This document shows positions 50,282-60,961 of a stretch of DNA of 64,000 nucleotides, one piece after another. Position numbers and translations under genes: made by a program. Under the pieces are notes generated by a model, which was not told where the DNA came from, made no database searches, and saw only the letters and a list, made by a program, of their open reading frames with translations. The stretch spans positions 9,781,001 to 9,845,000 of the forward strand of contig NC_063155.1 of NCBI RefSeq assembly GCF_020921035.1, given 5' to 3'. This stretch comes from Rhodamnia argentea. Taxonomy: Eukaryota; Streptophyta; Magnoliopsida; Myrtales; Myrtaceae. How positions within the stretch are numbered: position 1 is the stretch's first letter; every line of letters starts with the position of its first letter.

Positions 50282-53200
50282 ATGAGCGTTCCGATGGAGA
50301 TCTCGGTGCAAAACCTCACCGATCTGGCCATCTGCGAGCAGAACGGCGCTGCTCCTCCACCTCCACCTCCACCTCCGTCTGCGACTACAGTCCCCGAAGA
50401 CAAGATTCTCGTCCCCGGTGAGCTCTCATTCTACGGTCTTTTCCTCTTCAAGTTCCATCCCGTAGCTTCGATTTTCCAGTTCACAGTTCGAGAACATGGC
50501 GCTTTGTATTTTTTCTCAAGTGAACTTTGCATGTGTTGAATGATTCAGTTGAGGTCTGCCTAAAACCCTCGAGCACGGCTCGCGCAGATGAGGTCGGATC
50601 TGCTGTCGAGAGGTAACTCCGAGAAACTCTCCGAATAAATATGATTTTCGTGGATGGGTTGTTTGACTATTAGATCGTTAATGTACGAAGCATGACGTGC
50701 TCTGTTGAAAAGAAAAAAAGTGGACAGCCTTAGTCGTTATTAAGCATCTGTTCTAATAAAAGGTTAGACAGATTAACGAGGAAGCTGAGGTGAAATTTTT
50801 TGGTTATCTTCGTCATGTGTATTTATACCGTTTCCAGCCCTGTGATTTGAGAAAGTAGGTTGCTTCGCAGGTGAGAGCTTAGAAATAAGTAAAACCTGTT
50901 TAATGTTCAGGATGCTTGAAAAGCGCAGTTTGAGCTACAGCGATGGCCCCGTTCCTGTGCCAATTGACGACATGTTTCTCGTGGATAATGTTCAGAGAAT
51001 TCGTATTTGTGAGACAGGTATGTTCTCTCTCTTGAGAGAAAAAATGTCCAGGTTTCTCATAGAGATGATATGGCAGATTGAGAAACAAAACCTGATGACA
51101 TCCCCGATATATGCTTTGTGGTTTTGTGGTTTATGCTGGGTTGTTTGTAGATGGAAAATGTACATAGAAATCTTTCTTTTCCTTTCCATTAACTTTCTTT
51201 GTCAAATGGGAGAAAAGAAGTTAACATACGGCATGTGGATTTTCCATGGTACATGAGCTCTGTTTATTCGATAGTTTTTCCTTGTAGATGATGGTGTCAA
51301 AGACCATGGTGTTCTTTTGTTCTGGCAAGTCAAGCCTGTTGTACATGTTTTCCAGGTAACTTTCACCTAAACTTATAGGATACTCTTGTTCTCCCTCTCC
51401 CCTTCCCATTACTGATGTGCATTTCTCCCATATATACTCAGTTACTTGATTTTGCATCAGTATAAATGTCTGCTTCTTAGTGCTGTTGGTGTTTCTTAAT
51501 TTTGATGCTCCAAAATACTGCATGTCAGCAAGGCTATTAAACTCACTGCTTGAATGGTTCTTGTCAGCTTAGCGAGGAAGGACCATGTGAAGAATCAAGT
51601 ACTGATGGCCAACTCTCTAGTTTCCATGAGTGGATCCTCCCTGCAAAGGAATTTGATGGCATGTGGGAAAGGTGTGTTTGCAACTTTTTTCCTGGAAACC
51701 CCAAGAAGTTTGTCGGTCACAACGGTTGTATATCCAAATGCAGCTTAATTTATGAACCTGGTCTGAAGCAAAGGCTGTTGCGATATGCTCAAAGTGCACT
51801 ACTTTTCACTGAAAAGGGCGTGGATCCCTTTTTAGTGTCTTGGAACCGGTCAGTGGCCTTTGCATGTTTGTTCTAGTTCTTTTTCTTCATTTTCAGTATT
51901 TATAGCATGGGTTCCCAGTGTATCGAATGGAAATATGTAGCGTCGGATAATCATAATCTTGTCAGCATTTGCTTAGGATCTATGATAGCTATGTAAATGT
52001 GCAGTTAACTAATGTACTTCATGGAAGTAAGAAAGCAGTTACAACATCTACTGTCTATAATGTCTAGTGCATTGTTTCACAATGATATTGGCACAAGCTA
52101 GTAATCATCATATCTATATCATTAATCACTTGCTTCCCCCAATGGAAGTGTTGTTAGCTTTTTGTGTATGATTTGTCCTATTTTTGCAGCATCATTCTTT
52201 TACATGGACCTCCAGGGACAGGGAAGACATCGTTATGCAAAGCTCTAGCCCAGAAGTTGTCTATACGTTTTAATTCTAGGTTGGCATGTGACTTTAAGAT
52301 TTCCATGTCTTGTATGTATTTGGTGGAATCTATGTAAAATATGGTATTGGTTTTCTGAAATTTTCCACTCGTTATATTATTCTTCCCTCAGATATCCACA
52401 GTGCCAACTAGTTGAAGTTAATGCACACTCCTTGTTCAGTAAATGGTTCTCTGAAAGTGGCAAGTTGGTATGTGCCTAATTCATCTCAGGGATAGTCATT
52501 TAAATCATCTAGGCATCATTTCTTCTTTAGTGGAAATATTTTGTTCCATAGTCTCCACATAGGCAAGGTGCAACTAATTAGTGATAACATGAATACATAT
52601 GATTAAAGTTTCCTCCAATAAGAGTTTCTTCCAGAAGTTGGGAGGTATTGAGTGTGTTCCTCATGATTTTCCATATTAGGTTGCAAGGCTTTTTGAAAAA
52701 ATTCAAGAGATGGTGGAGGAAGAAAACAATCTGGTATTTGTTTTGATTGGTGAGATTATCATTGCGGAGTTTTCACAGGTTAGCATTCTTTCCTCTTCCT
52801 TTAGACTAATTATTTACATGTTGATAATGCAGATGAAGTGGAAAGTCTTGCAGCGGCCCGGAAAGCTGCTTTGTCTGGTTCTGAACCTTCAGATTCGATT
52901 CGGGTACTGATACATTTCTCTGACTTCCCAAACAGCAGCAAATTTACATGTCTACTCCGCTCTTTGGTCAAGCACTTGCCAGAGAGAATGGACTATTGAG
53001 GAATGAGAGACTAATTTAATATTCTCTGAATGCATTCTACAAGTATGAGCACATTCACCATCGAAATGTTTCCTCAGGTTGTGAATGCACTGCTGACTCA
53101 GATGGACAAATTGAAGTCATCACCAAATGTAATTATTATGACAACATCAAACATTACAGCTGCTATTGGTAAGACTGATTTATGTCATCTTTATATCATT

Positions 53201-54255
53201 TAATTCCCATCTGTACAGGATGCTGCATGCTACGTAGGACCTCTTTGGTAATCTTTTCTATTATTACGTTCACATCTCTGTTGCACTTTTGTATGTGCAT
53301 AATATTATGTTTCCTATTTAGCGTTATCCAGATTCAGACTTTGCAGTTGCTTTTTTTCTGCGAATTATTTTCTAGATTTCAACAGATTTACTGAGAAGTT
53401 AATCACCAAGTTTTACTGCAGTTCATCATTTATGTTAGTTTTAGTTCATTGTTATTTGCAGGGCTGATTCTTGTTATAGCCTATGTGATCTCATAGAGTT
53501 CTTATGTAAGACTAGAATTGAAAAGTATTAACTTAAAGACTATGCCTTGCTGTGTTGCAGATGTTGCATTTGTTGATAGAGCTGACATCAAAGCTTATAT
53601 TGGTCCCCCAACTCTTCAAGCTCGATACGAGATCTTACGTTCTAGCATGCAGGAACTTATGAGAGCAGGAATACTGTCTGATACACAGGTATAGATACAG
53701 CCACGACTACTCTTTTCTGGAGGGTTGTTTTGCCATGTGGGAAGCCTGTTCGTTTTTTGTACTAGTACTTCTCTGCTATGCCTTATGCCACCACCTGTCT
53801 AGGTTGAGACTTGGACTTATCTTTGGCTATGGTACTTAGAGTGTGTCAACTAATACCAACACTAAGTGCCAAGTGGAACCATTTCAGGAGCTGGGTAAGG
53901 TTACACTTCCAAATTATGCAACTGCTCAAGAAAGGCAGGTTGCCCAGGAACCGGAGATTGCAGAACTTTGCAAAATATTGCTTGAAGCTGCAGAGACATG
54001 TGAGGTCAGATAGTTCCATTATTCATCACTATGTTAGCTTTCCAAGTTTCCAGCTGGAGGAGATCACACAACGTGTAAGATTTTCTATATTGACTATGCT
54101 CATTTGTCCTCTAGGGATTTAGCGGAAGGTCATTAAGGAGGCTCCCGTTCTTGACACATGCATCTCTTGCAGATGCTTATTCTTGTGATCTAGCCAAATT
54201 CTTGTGTACGATGATAGACACAGCAAAAAAGGAGTGGTCTGAGCTACCTGATTGA
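50282..54255 (+). CDS. PCH2: Pachytene checkpoint protein 2 homolog (PCH2/TRIP13/CRC1), AAA+ ATPase
   Basis: The family remodels HORMA-domain proteins (ASY1 in plants) in meiosis. Fourteen exons fit in phase: 50282-50417, 50549-50612, 50911-51017, 51288-51355, 51568-51671, 51744-51848, 52190-52279, 52392-52467, 52680-52749, 52833-52903, 53078-53168, 53561-53688, 53840-54004, 54115-54255, giving 471 aa (Arabidopsis about 467). An N-terminal Pro-run (8 residues) is followed by the N-domain. Walker A is [16 protein letters not shown], Walker B FVLIDEVESLA (split by an intron at the first Asp), sensor 1 MTTSN, arginine-finger region [12 protein letters not shown], and sensor-2 [12 protein letters not shown] near the end. 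No defect. A hAT-like MITE sits just upstream and could affect its promoter (inference). Confidence 0.94.
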
Positions 54256-55009
54256 AGTAGCCTTGGTGTAAACAAGATGCCATGCTTAAGTTTACAGGGT
54301 AAAGTGACACAGCTCTTGCAATTCTTTATACCATCTGCTGTCTGTGTTATGGAAAGGATTCTTGTACTGGACAAACATTATGAACGAGAAGGTGCACCAT
54401 CCAGTAGAGCGATCAGTTAATCCATGCTGATCAGCATTTTTTGATCAAAAAGTCAATTTAAACTTTTCCGAAATCAGAGCAGTTACCTCTTTCTGCAGGG
54501 TAGATTTCAATCAGATTTATAAGAAATCTTTTTTATAATCGAATATTTACTAAGAAATCAATCAAAAAGTGTTATGCCAGGTGCTATAGCTTTGGGATGA
54601 AGGAATCATTTAGCATGAGAAGGTGCTCCTATCCAATTATTCAATCCGGGATGCTCCACCTTTTGTGGAGCTTGGTTCTCATGCATTGTATTGTTTTCCT
54701 TGAACTTGTTCATGCTTGAATGTGAATCTTGATCTAGATGTTTGTGTTATACCTTTGAGGAGACCCTAGGATGATTTAAGCACTGTGGTATGGTATTGGA
54801 AATCTAGTGATATAGATTATCCGAGAGAGTTATTAATGATTGACGTCGGGGCTTGAACACAAGGGGATGACCCCTTGCTTATGGCCAAAACTTATGAAAC
54901 GATTTATCTCAACCCCAGTTTAAATAGAAGTGTTAATGAAAGTGCAGAAAAAATGGCCATTGTCAAAGCTTGAAAGTATGTCCCGGTACACGACACTCGT
55001 GACGCCTAC
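54256..55009. other. 3' flank of PCH2 and intergenic
   Basis: No gene is seen. It is AT-rich with several possible polyadenylation signals. The frames open here are short and unrelated to known proteins. Confidence 0.55.
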
Positions 55010-56190
55010 GGCAGGTTCAAGCACATGGGGCTCGGGTTGGGCCTGTGTCTCACCCAATTGACCTTGATTGGGTCCGGAGCGTAGACCTAAATAGTGGGCC
55101 TTGGCCCTGGAAACCCAGTTTATGGTCTTATTCGGCCCATCAAACCCAGAATTGGCGCCTTCTGTGGCCCAGTTTGGTCCAAACAAAAAATGGACGTCGC
55201 TTTATAAAATCAAATTTCGTATATGGACGGCCCATACAGCAAATGTGCTCGGTCCAAGAAACCCTTTGGGACCTTGTTCGGCCATGTCATAAGATTGGAC
55301 CCAACAATAGGGACGAGTCCTAGCAAGCCAAATTGTGGGCCTTGCGCTGCACATCTCTCCAGATTGGGCCTACCGCATGGGCCAGAACGAATACAATAGG
55401 CCTCAGCCATGTTGAACTTTATACGGCCCATGGCTCGGCCCAGAAAATGTGGTTTTGTTCTTTGCTGGGCCATGGGCTGAGAGCCCAAAAGCGTGCTGCG
55501 AGCCAATAGTTTTGGGCCTTCGGCCATGAACATGACCCAAAGTTACTGGGCTTCAAAGACTTCATACGGCCCAAGAAAATCAGGTTTTGTTCCTTAATGG
55601 GCCATGGGCCGAGAGACCAAAAGTGTGCTGCGACGCAATAGACCCAGCTTTGGGCCTCGGGCCAGAACATGATCCAACGTTACTGGGCTTTAGCGGCCCA
55701 CGGGCCCAGAACTTCCTACTCTGACCAAGGCCCTTCGGCGCTGGAAAATAAGGTTATGGGCTTTCCCGAGGCCCATTGGTCTAGCTGCCCCGAGAAGTCA
55801 TTTTGGGGCCAAGAGGCCCTCAGTGGTCCATGGGCCCAATTCTGCATAGTACAGGGCCAAACTCTACTGGGTTATATGGGCCCCATTTCCCAAATTATGA
55901 TTTCAGCCCATCCAATATTTGGCCCAACTCATGCGTCTAAATAATAGGAGTGGGCCTTTTTAAGCTAAGTTTTGTGCCTTACGTGCCCATTGGGCCAGTA
56001 GCTAGGCCTACTTGAGCTATTGGCCTTCCCTGACCCAGGTAAGTCCGGACATAGAAGCCCTTTTAAGGTCGTACGTTATTAGTAACACCCGAAAGCCCTA
56101 AGAGAAGGTCATGGAAGGGCCGGAACAGTTGACACTGAAGGCTCCGGTTGGGCCTAATTTCCTAACCAGGCCAATGGGCCTGGGCCGAAA
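55010..56190. repeat. GGCCCA/TGGGCC-dense degenerate tandem array
   Basis: Dozens of GGGCC/GGCCC words fall in about 1.2 kb. Clear units repeat with a period of about 132: GGTTTTGTTCTTTGCTGGGC at 55451 and GGTTTTGTTCCTTAATGGGC at 55583, each followed by GGGC(T/C)GAGAG and GTGCTGCGA. Earlier and later units are more diverged. No protein similarity. It could be an old satellite or part of a large non-coding retroelement. Confidence 0.7.
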
Positions 56191-56460
56191 AAGTTGGTCC
56201 TCTTACCGTACGTCAAGCACCGTCATGACGCTTGTAGAGGATCCGAAGCTATCAAAATGCCTAAACATTCACTTCACTTGCCATCCATCCATCGAGCGCC
56301 AACTATGCTAACGCCTAAGAGGATAAAAAACCTGAAGATGCTCCAAAATATAACTAAACAAACACCACCATTACTCCTAAGTACGCACAAACTACAGACA
56401 TCTTGTCCATCGGGCATACGAAACACAAACGAAACATAAATTGCATCTCGTACAAATCCT

Positions 56461-56543
56461 CTATTTGACATCAAAATCATCCTGTCCTTCCACAGAGCTC
56501 AAAATCTTCATGAAGTTGTAGCCATCTCGATACTGGACAGGCG
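56461..56543 (-). other. Possible orphan 3'-terminal exon
   Basis: On the minus strand a good acceptor (CTTGTATGCAG) is followed by an open 27-codon frame ending in a stop: PVQYRDGYNFMKILSSVEGQ then DDFDVK. The composition is protein-like, but I do not know the family and no upstream exons of the same gene are visible. It may be a relic exon. Confidence 0.25.
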
Positions 56544-58540
56544 CTGCATACAAGTAAAAACCAAACTTCAGCATTGCATTACCCGGTCATGTTATAGTTA
56601 CCATTCGCAGCTAATTAGTACTTTCCACATTTCACATGGTGTAAGCACGTTCAATCGGATTTCTTTTGGCCCAAACAATTTTAACTGGTTTGCTACTCTC
56701 AACATTCTATGATCTATTCTAAATGGCAAAGACATACCTGAAGCAAACAATACACAAACTAACAGAGTGCGTGACTGTCCTATCTAGTTAATCTACATCA
56801 GGCATTCCATCTAAAATAAGGCTTTTCCTGTCATCTCAACCCCAAAGCAGAAGATTCCTTCTGTGTTCAGCCAAACCTCTTGTGTACCATGATTTTACAA
56901 CAATGAGACAACACCACCTGACAGTTACGGAGATAACACTATGTAAAAGATACAAATAACCATATGGCTCTAACAATAAGCTTAACACAAATGGGCATGG
57001 TTTTGCTGTTGTTCATTGGAGAATGCTGATTTTACAATGAATGAGTTGATTACAAGCTTTCCACCAAGTTAACCAGCATTAACTCGCATTTTCTTACGGT
57101 CAGCACTCTTCTACAAATTTTTAGGCATCTAGTATTATCCCGATTACCCAAGTCCCGTTATTACACACTAATGATCCAACTGATCCATGCAATGGGAGCG
57201 TAACATATTATGGTTAGCAATGGTATACAGAAACTGGCTTGATCTTAAAGTTTATCTACCACTGATGTACAATTTCAACTTCATGACTTTAGTTGAGAAG
57301 ATGTTTCTAGGGATCTATCGGATCTCTAAGTATTTTGGCCAAAGAAGTGAAAAGAATGAACATGGTTGGAGCAAATTTGGTTACCTTGAAGAACTTGGAA
57401 CAGAACCCGCTGCTTGCAGCCAGCAGTTAGAGGGCAGCTGACAGAAAATGGCTTTTAAATTCTAGAACCAGAGTCTCCAAAAGTATCAGTATCTGTTCAA
57501 AAGCAAGTTCACGTGTCATTGTAACTTCAGTTTGTTGAGTTCTCAAACTGCCATTCAGCCATCTTCAACCAGTCATCAGCACAACAAATAACCAGGTCTA
57601 GTGGACATGTCGGTTGCATTGTCTTCTGAGGAAATTTATCAGATACACCATCGCAGTTTTAGTTAGACCAACAGAGCATATTCCACAAGCAGATTCTAAG
57701 CAACGCCATCAATCTTAATATAGAACTAACAAGCATGTGCACTAGTATGTTGACATAGGCAAAAGGTTTCTTGAGTCAATACGAAGACATGGCCTTCAAA
57801 TTGAAGCTCGAGGAATAACTGCGCTATTGCCCAACTACATAATGACAAGCGCAGATCAAATGTAGAAGTCCTATCTAAGAGAAATGCAAATCCCTTCAAA
57901 ACCTTATTGCACTACAACAGTTTCACCGTATGTGATTAGTATGAATAATGCATAAAGAACCAGAAAAGAAAGAATGGGAAGCGCTAAAAATTTTCATAGT
58001 GACAATAAATTACTTCAGCTCCATTGAAAAGAGAGTGGCGAGTACAAGGCCATACAAAAAAAGAGTAGAAATGGTATAAAGAAGAACTCCAGAAATTCCA
58101 AACCAATGCCTGACTTCACAACAGATATTAAGAGAGATAGTAAACAAGTCCATCTGAATTATGAGAGGAGTATAGTCCAAAGAGGCAATAGATCAATAGA
58201 ATAATGCATACAGAACCAGGAAAACAAAACTGAGATGCATTGAAAAATCTCCTAGTGATGATCAATCAATGACTACTTCAGCTCCATCGACGAGGAGAAT
58301 GGCGAATGCAATGCTACACTATCAAATAAGGGTCGTGTTAGGAACACATAAATGTTCTTTCCATCCAAAAAGAAAAGCTAGACAGTCATATTAAACCCAA
58401 GCGCCCCCAGAAATTCCAAAGCAATGCCAAAAATTGCTCGAAAAGCAGATCAAGAGAGAGATGATGAACAAGTCTATCGGAATTATGAGAAGACCATAGT
58501 CCAACTAGACTATAGTTCAAATCACCGCAAAGCAAAATAC

Positions 58541-58630
58541 AGAGAGAGAGAGAGAGAGAGAGGAGAGAGGAGAAGGAGGAGGGGAAGGAGAAGGAGAAGG
58601 AGAAGCAAAAGAAGGAGGAGGAGGAGGAGT
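58541..58630. repeat. (GA)n and GGA/AGG-rich low-complexity tract
   Basis: About twelve GA units are followed by AAGGAGGAGG-type purine sequence. It is a purine-only strand of about 90 bases within copy A of the duplication. Confidence 0.9.
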
Positions 58631-58775
58631 ATATGAAGACGAAGAAGATACATCAGATAACACCATAGCTGTGAAAAGGAGGAAACGCCGTGGATGGAGT
58701 TGACAAGTAAGAGAGCATTTTCATCGCATCTCAAAAAATCAAGAGAAGTTTCAATTACTGTTCCCAATGTCTCCG

Positions 58776-59215
58776 TTACTCACTAATGGACTGAATAACA
58801 CCGGCTGCAACAGTCTTCCCACCTTAGGCACCTTCTTTCTTCTTCAACACATACATAGTAGCAAACAATTTAGTGGCGGGTGTAATTGTTCTGGGCTTTC
58901 AAAAACCATCCCTCTAAGAATGTCAACCTAATGAATACCTCTAAGCAAAAGACCCAAAATATCCCCAGCATTGCCTTATCAAGATTTTTTTGGTACATTT
59001 CAACACCGGCAACAACAGTGATTCTGTTTCCTTCGAGCCAACAACATCCATGATCTCTTTGATCCTAATTGACCCCCTCTTTTGACAACCTGTGGCAAAG
59101 GTGCCACGACCAGTAATTGAGAATACGTCTTCAATGGCAAGTAAAATAAAAGATTCTCCCATTGGTTCTCATGTCGTTTGAGATTAGCCATCAGAGCCTC
59201 TAAAGCCAACTAGAC
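58776..59215 (-). pseudogene. Chloroplast EF-Tu pseudogene fragment (middle and extreme C-terminus)
   Basis: Read from high to low: LALEALMANLKR..ENQWEN, then in another frame AIEDVFSITGRGTFATG (domain II start), KKIL, LLLRGI, RGMVF, YVLKKKEGA and finally GGKTVAAGVIQSISE with a stop. These match the chloroplast EF-Tu of plants. The G domain is missing, frames change several times, and the segment between YVLKKKEG and GGKTVA is deleted. Not functional. Confidence 0.85.
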
Positions 59216-59329
59216 CAAATCCGAAACTAAGGGAACATCATCTGCGAAGAATTTATGTGGTTAATAAATTATCCATGTGATTAGAATATGAATTATACCT
59301 GCAATTTGTAATATTTACATGTGATTACT

Positions 59330-59835
59330 GGGGGTATCAAAACTGAATTGAAAAACTGAACTAAACCGCGAACCAAACCGGACTGAACCGAAAATTTGTG
59401 CATTTCAGTTCGGTTTAGGCAATTCAAAAACAACCATTCTTTTCTTTCAGTTCAGTTCGGTTCAATTAACCCAAACGCATAAAAAATCTTCAAAATAACC
59501 ATTTCTTTTTCTTTTTATTTTTATTTTTCTTTTCTTTTTTTGGGGAAAGGTCCGGTGGCCACTGGCTGAGGGCCAACGAGGGCACGCGGCCCTCACCTAG
59601 GGGCCTGGGGGGTCACCGGTCCTCAGCCAATGACGAGGCTCTGCCAAATTTGAACCAAAAAACAAAAAAGAAAAGAAAGAAAAAGGAAAAATAAAAATAA
59701 GAAAAACTGGAAACTGAACCGAACCTAACCGAATTTTTGGTTCAATTCATATTTGGTTCTGTTCAAGTTTACACCCTAATGATTCGGTTCGGTTTTCTTG
59801 AAAAACCAATCTGAACTAAACCATTGACACACCTA
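59330..59835. mobile_element. hAT-like foldback element with GC-rich core
   Basis: The left end CTGGGGGTATCAAAACTGAA and right end (reverse complement CTAGGTGTGTCAATGGTTTA) are imperfect inverted repeats. Inside, GAACCGAA/TTCGGTTC words are mirrored, then poly-pyrimidine and poly-purine arms surround a GC core (GGTGGCCACTGGC ... CCGGTCCTCAGCC). No clear 8-bp duplication. It separates the two EF-Tu relics. Confidence 0.6.
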
Positions 59836-60009
59836 GAATTAGCAACTTTTATAGTAAGGGCCAATCATCCATTTTTGACCCCATGATACCATGAATTTAA
59901 CCCTACTCCATGCAAAGAATTTTCAGAAAATAACCATCAACCATGGGTGAAAGAGTAGAGAAAAGAATATTCTAAGAACCAGAAACATAGGATAATAATG
60001 AAAACAATG

Positions 60010-60961
60010 CCACAGGAAAGATACAAATAGCTATATCCTATATAGCCCTGACAATAAGCTTAACAGTAATGGTACAATGGATCTGCATGGTCTGCCTTTG
60101 TTCTTAGGAGAATGATGATTGTACTATGAACCACTTGATTGTATGCAGTTAATCAGTATTGACGGGCTTGTTGTTATGGTCAGACCCTTGTACAAGTTAT
60201 AGGCATCTATCCAAAATCCAAATATTAAGATAACATTGATCACAACTACTCCTGGCAGCTAAAACAAATAATTTGATCAGCATGATAAGGTTAGCCATTC
60301 CTTTACGGAAATAGGCCTTTTGTTATCTGTCATTATGCACAGTTAAAACTTCATCTCCTTAGTTAGCCACAAGGATTGTAGCCTTAGTGGTCGCACACGG
60401 CCAATGGCATGCGGGAGGTGGGGATTTGAAACCCACCTTTTCAAAGTAGTGAAAAGAATGGACAAAGCAACTGAAGTAAATTTTGTTACCTCATAGATCT
60501 TCAATTGTTGAAACAGCGCTGCAACCCACCATTATCAGAGAGCTGATGTGGTCACGTTTCACACACATTAACTTCTTGATCAAAAGTCTGCAAAAGTATC
60601 AGCATCTGTTTCTGTTCATAAAGCAAGTTCATGTGTCAATCTTTCAGTTTAATAAGTTCTCAAACAGCCAATCACCACCTTCAACATACGTTAAACCCAC
60701 ATTCCAATAATAAATGGCTGACTTTGTCCAAGTGATAAATAAATTAAGAGAAAGATGATGAAAAGTTACATATAGAGAAGAGTATAGTCCAACTACACTA
60801 TATATCATTACAGATCAGATCAATGACAAAAAAGAAATATGGGAGAAAGCAGTTACATCAAGGGTCACCATAGCTGTGAAAGAGAGCAAACTGATTGGGT
60901 GGTTTTCATCACAACTCACAAATCTAAGAGCACTTCGAGTCCAAACCAGAAGCTTCCAGTG
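60010..60961. repeat. Segmental tandem duplication, copy B 3' flank
   Basis: This is the counterpart of 56930-58775: matching words in the same order with about 75-85% similarity by eye. It lacks the inner duplication and the GA tract of copy A. It has an extra SINE-like stretch at 60368-60440. Confidence 0.65.
60368..60440 (+). mobile_element. tRNA-derived SINE-like remnant
   Basis: TGTAGCCTTAGTGGTCG resembles an RNA polymerase III A box and, about 45 bases later, GGGGATTTGAAACCCACC resembles a B box. There is no full tRNA cloverleaf and no clear target duplication, so this is a tentative call. Confidence 0.35.

Larger units (their letters stand above)
56930..59250. repeat. Segmental tandem duplication, copy A (EF-Tu relic plus 3' flank)
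   Basis: Stretches here match, in the same order, stretches at 60010-61340: AAGATACAAATA..CAATAAGCTTAACA (56948 vs 60017), CAAAAGTATCAG.ATCTGTT (57478 vs 60591), ATAGTCCAACTA (58496 vs 60783), CACCATAGCTGTGAAA (58661 vs 60867) and the EF-Tu tails. It also holds an inner duplication of about 250-300 bases (units near 57945 and 58200, both with AATAATGCATA.AGAACCAG and GACTACTTCAGCTCC-like words). Confidence 0.75.

Noticed and set aside
55045..55944. Several open frames in the GGCCCA array
   Set aside because: They arise from the repeat composition in both strands and change with each unit. No conserved protein.
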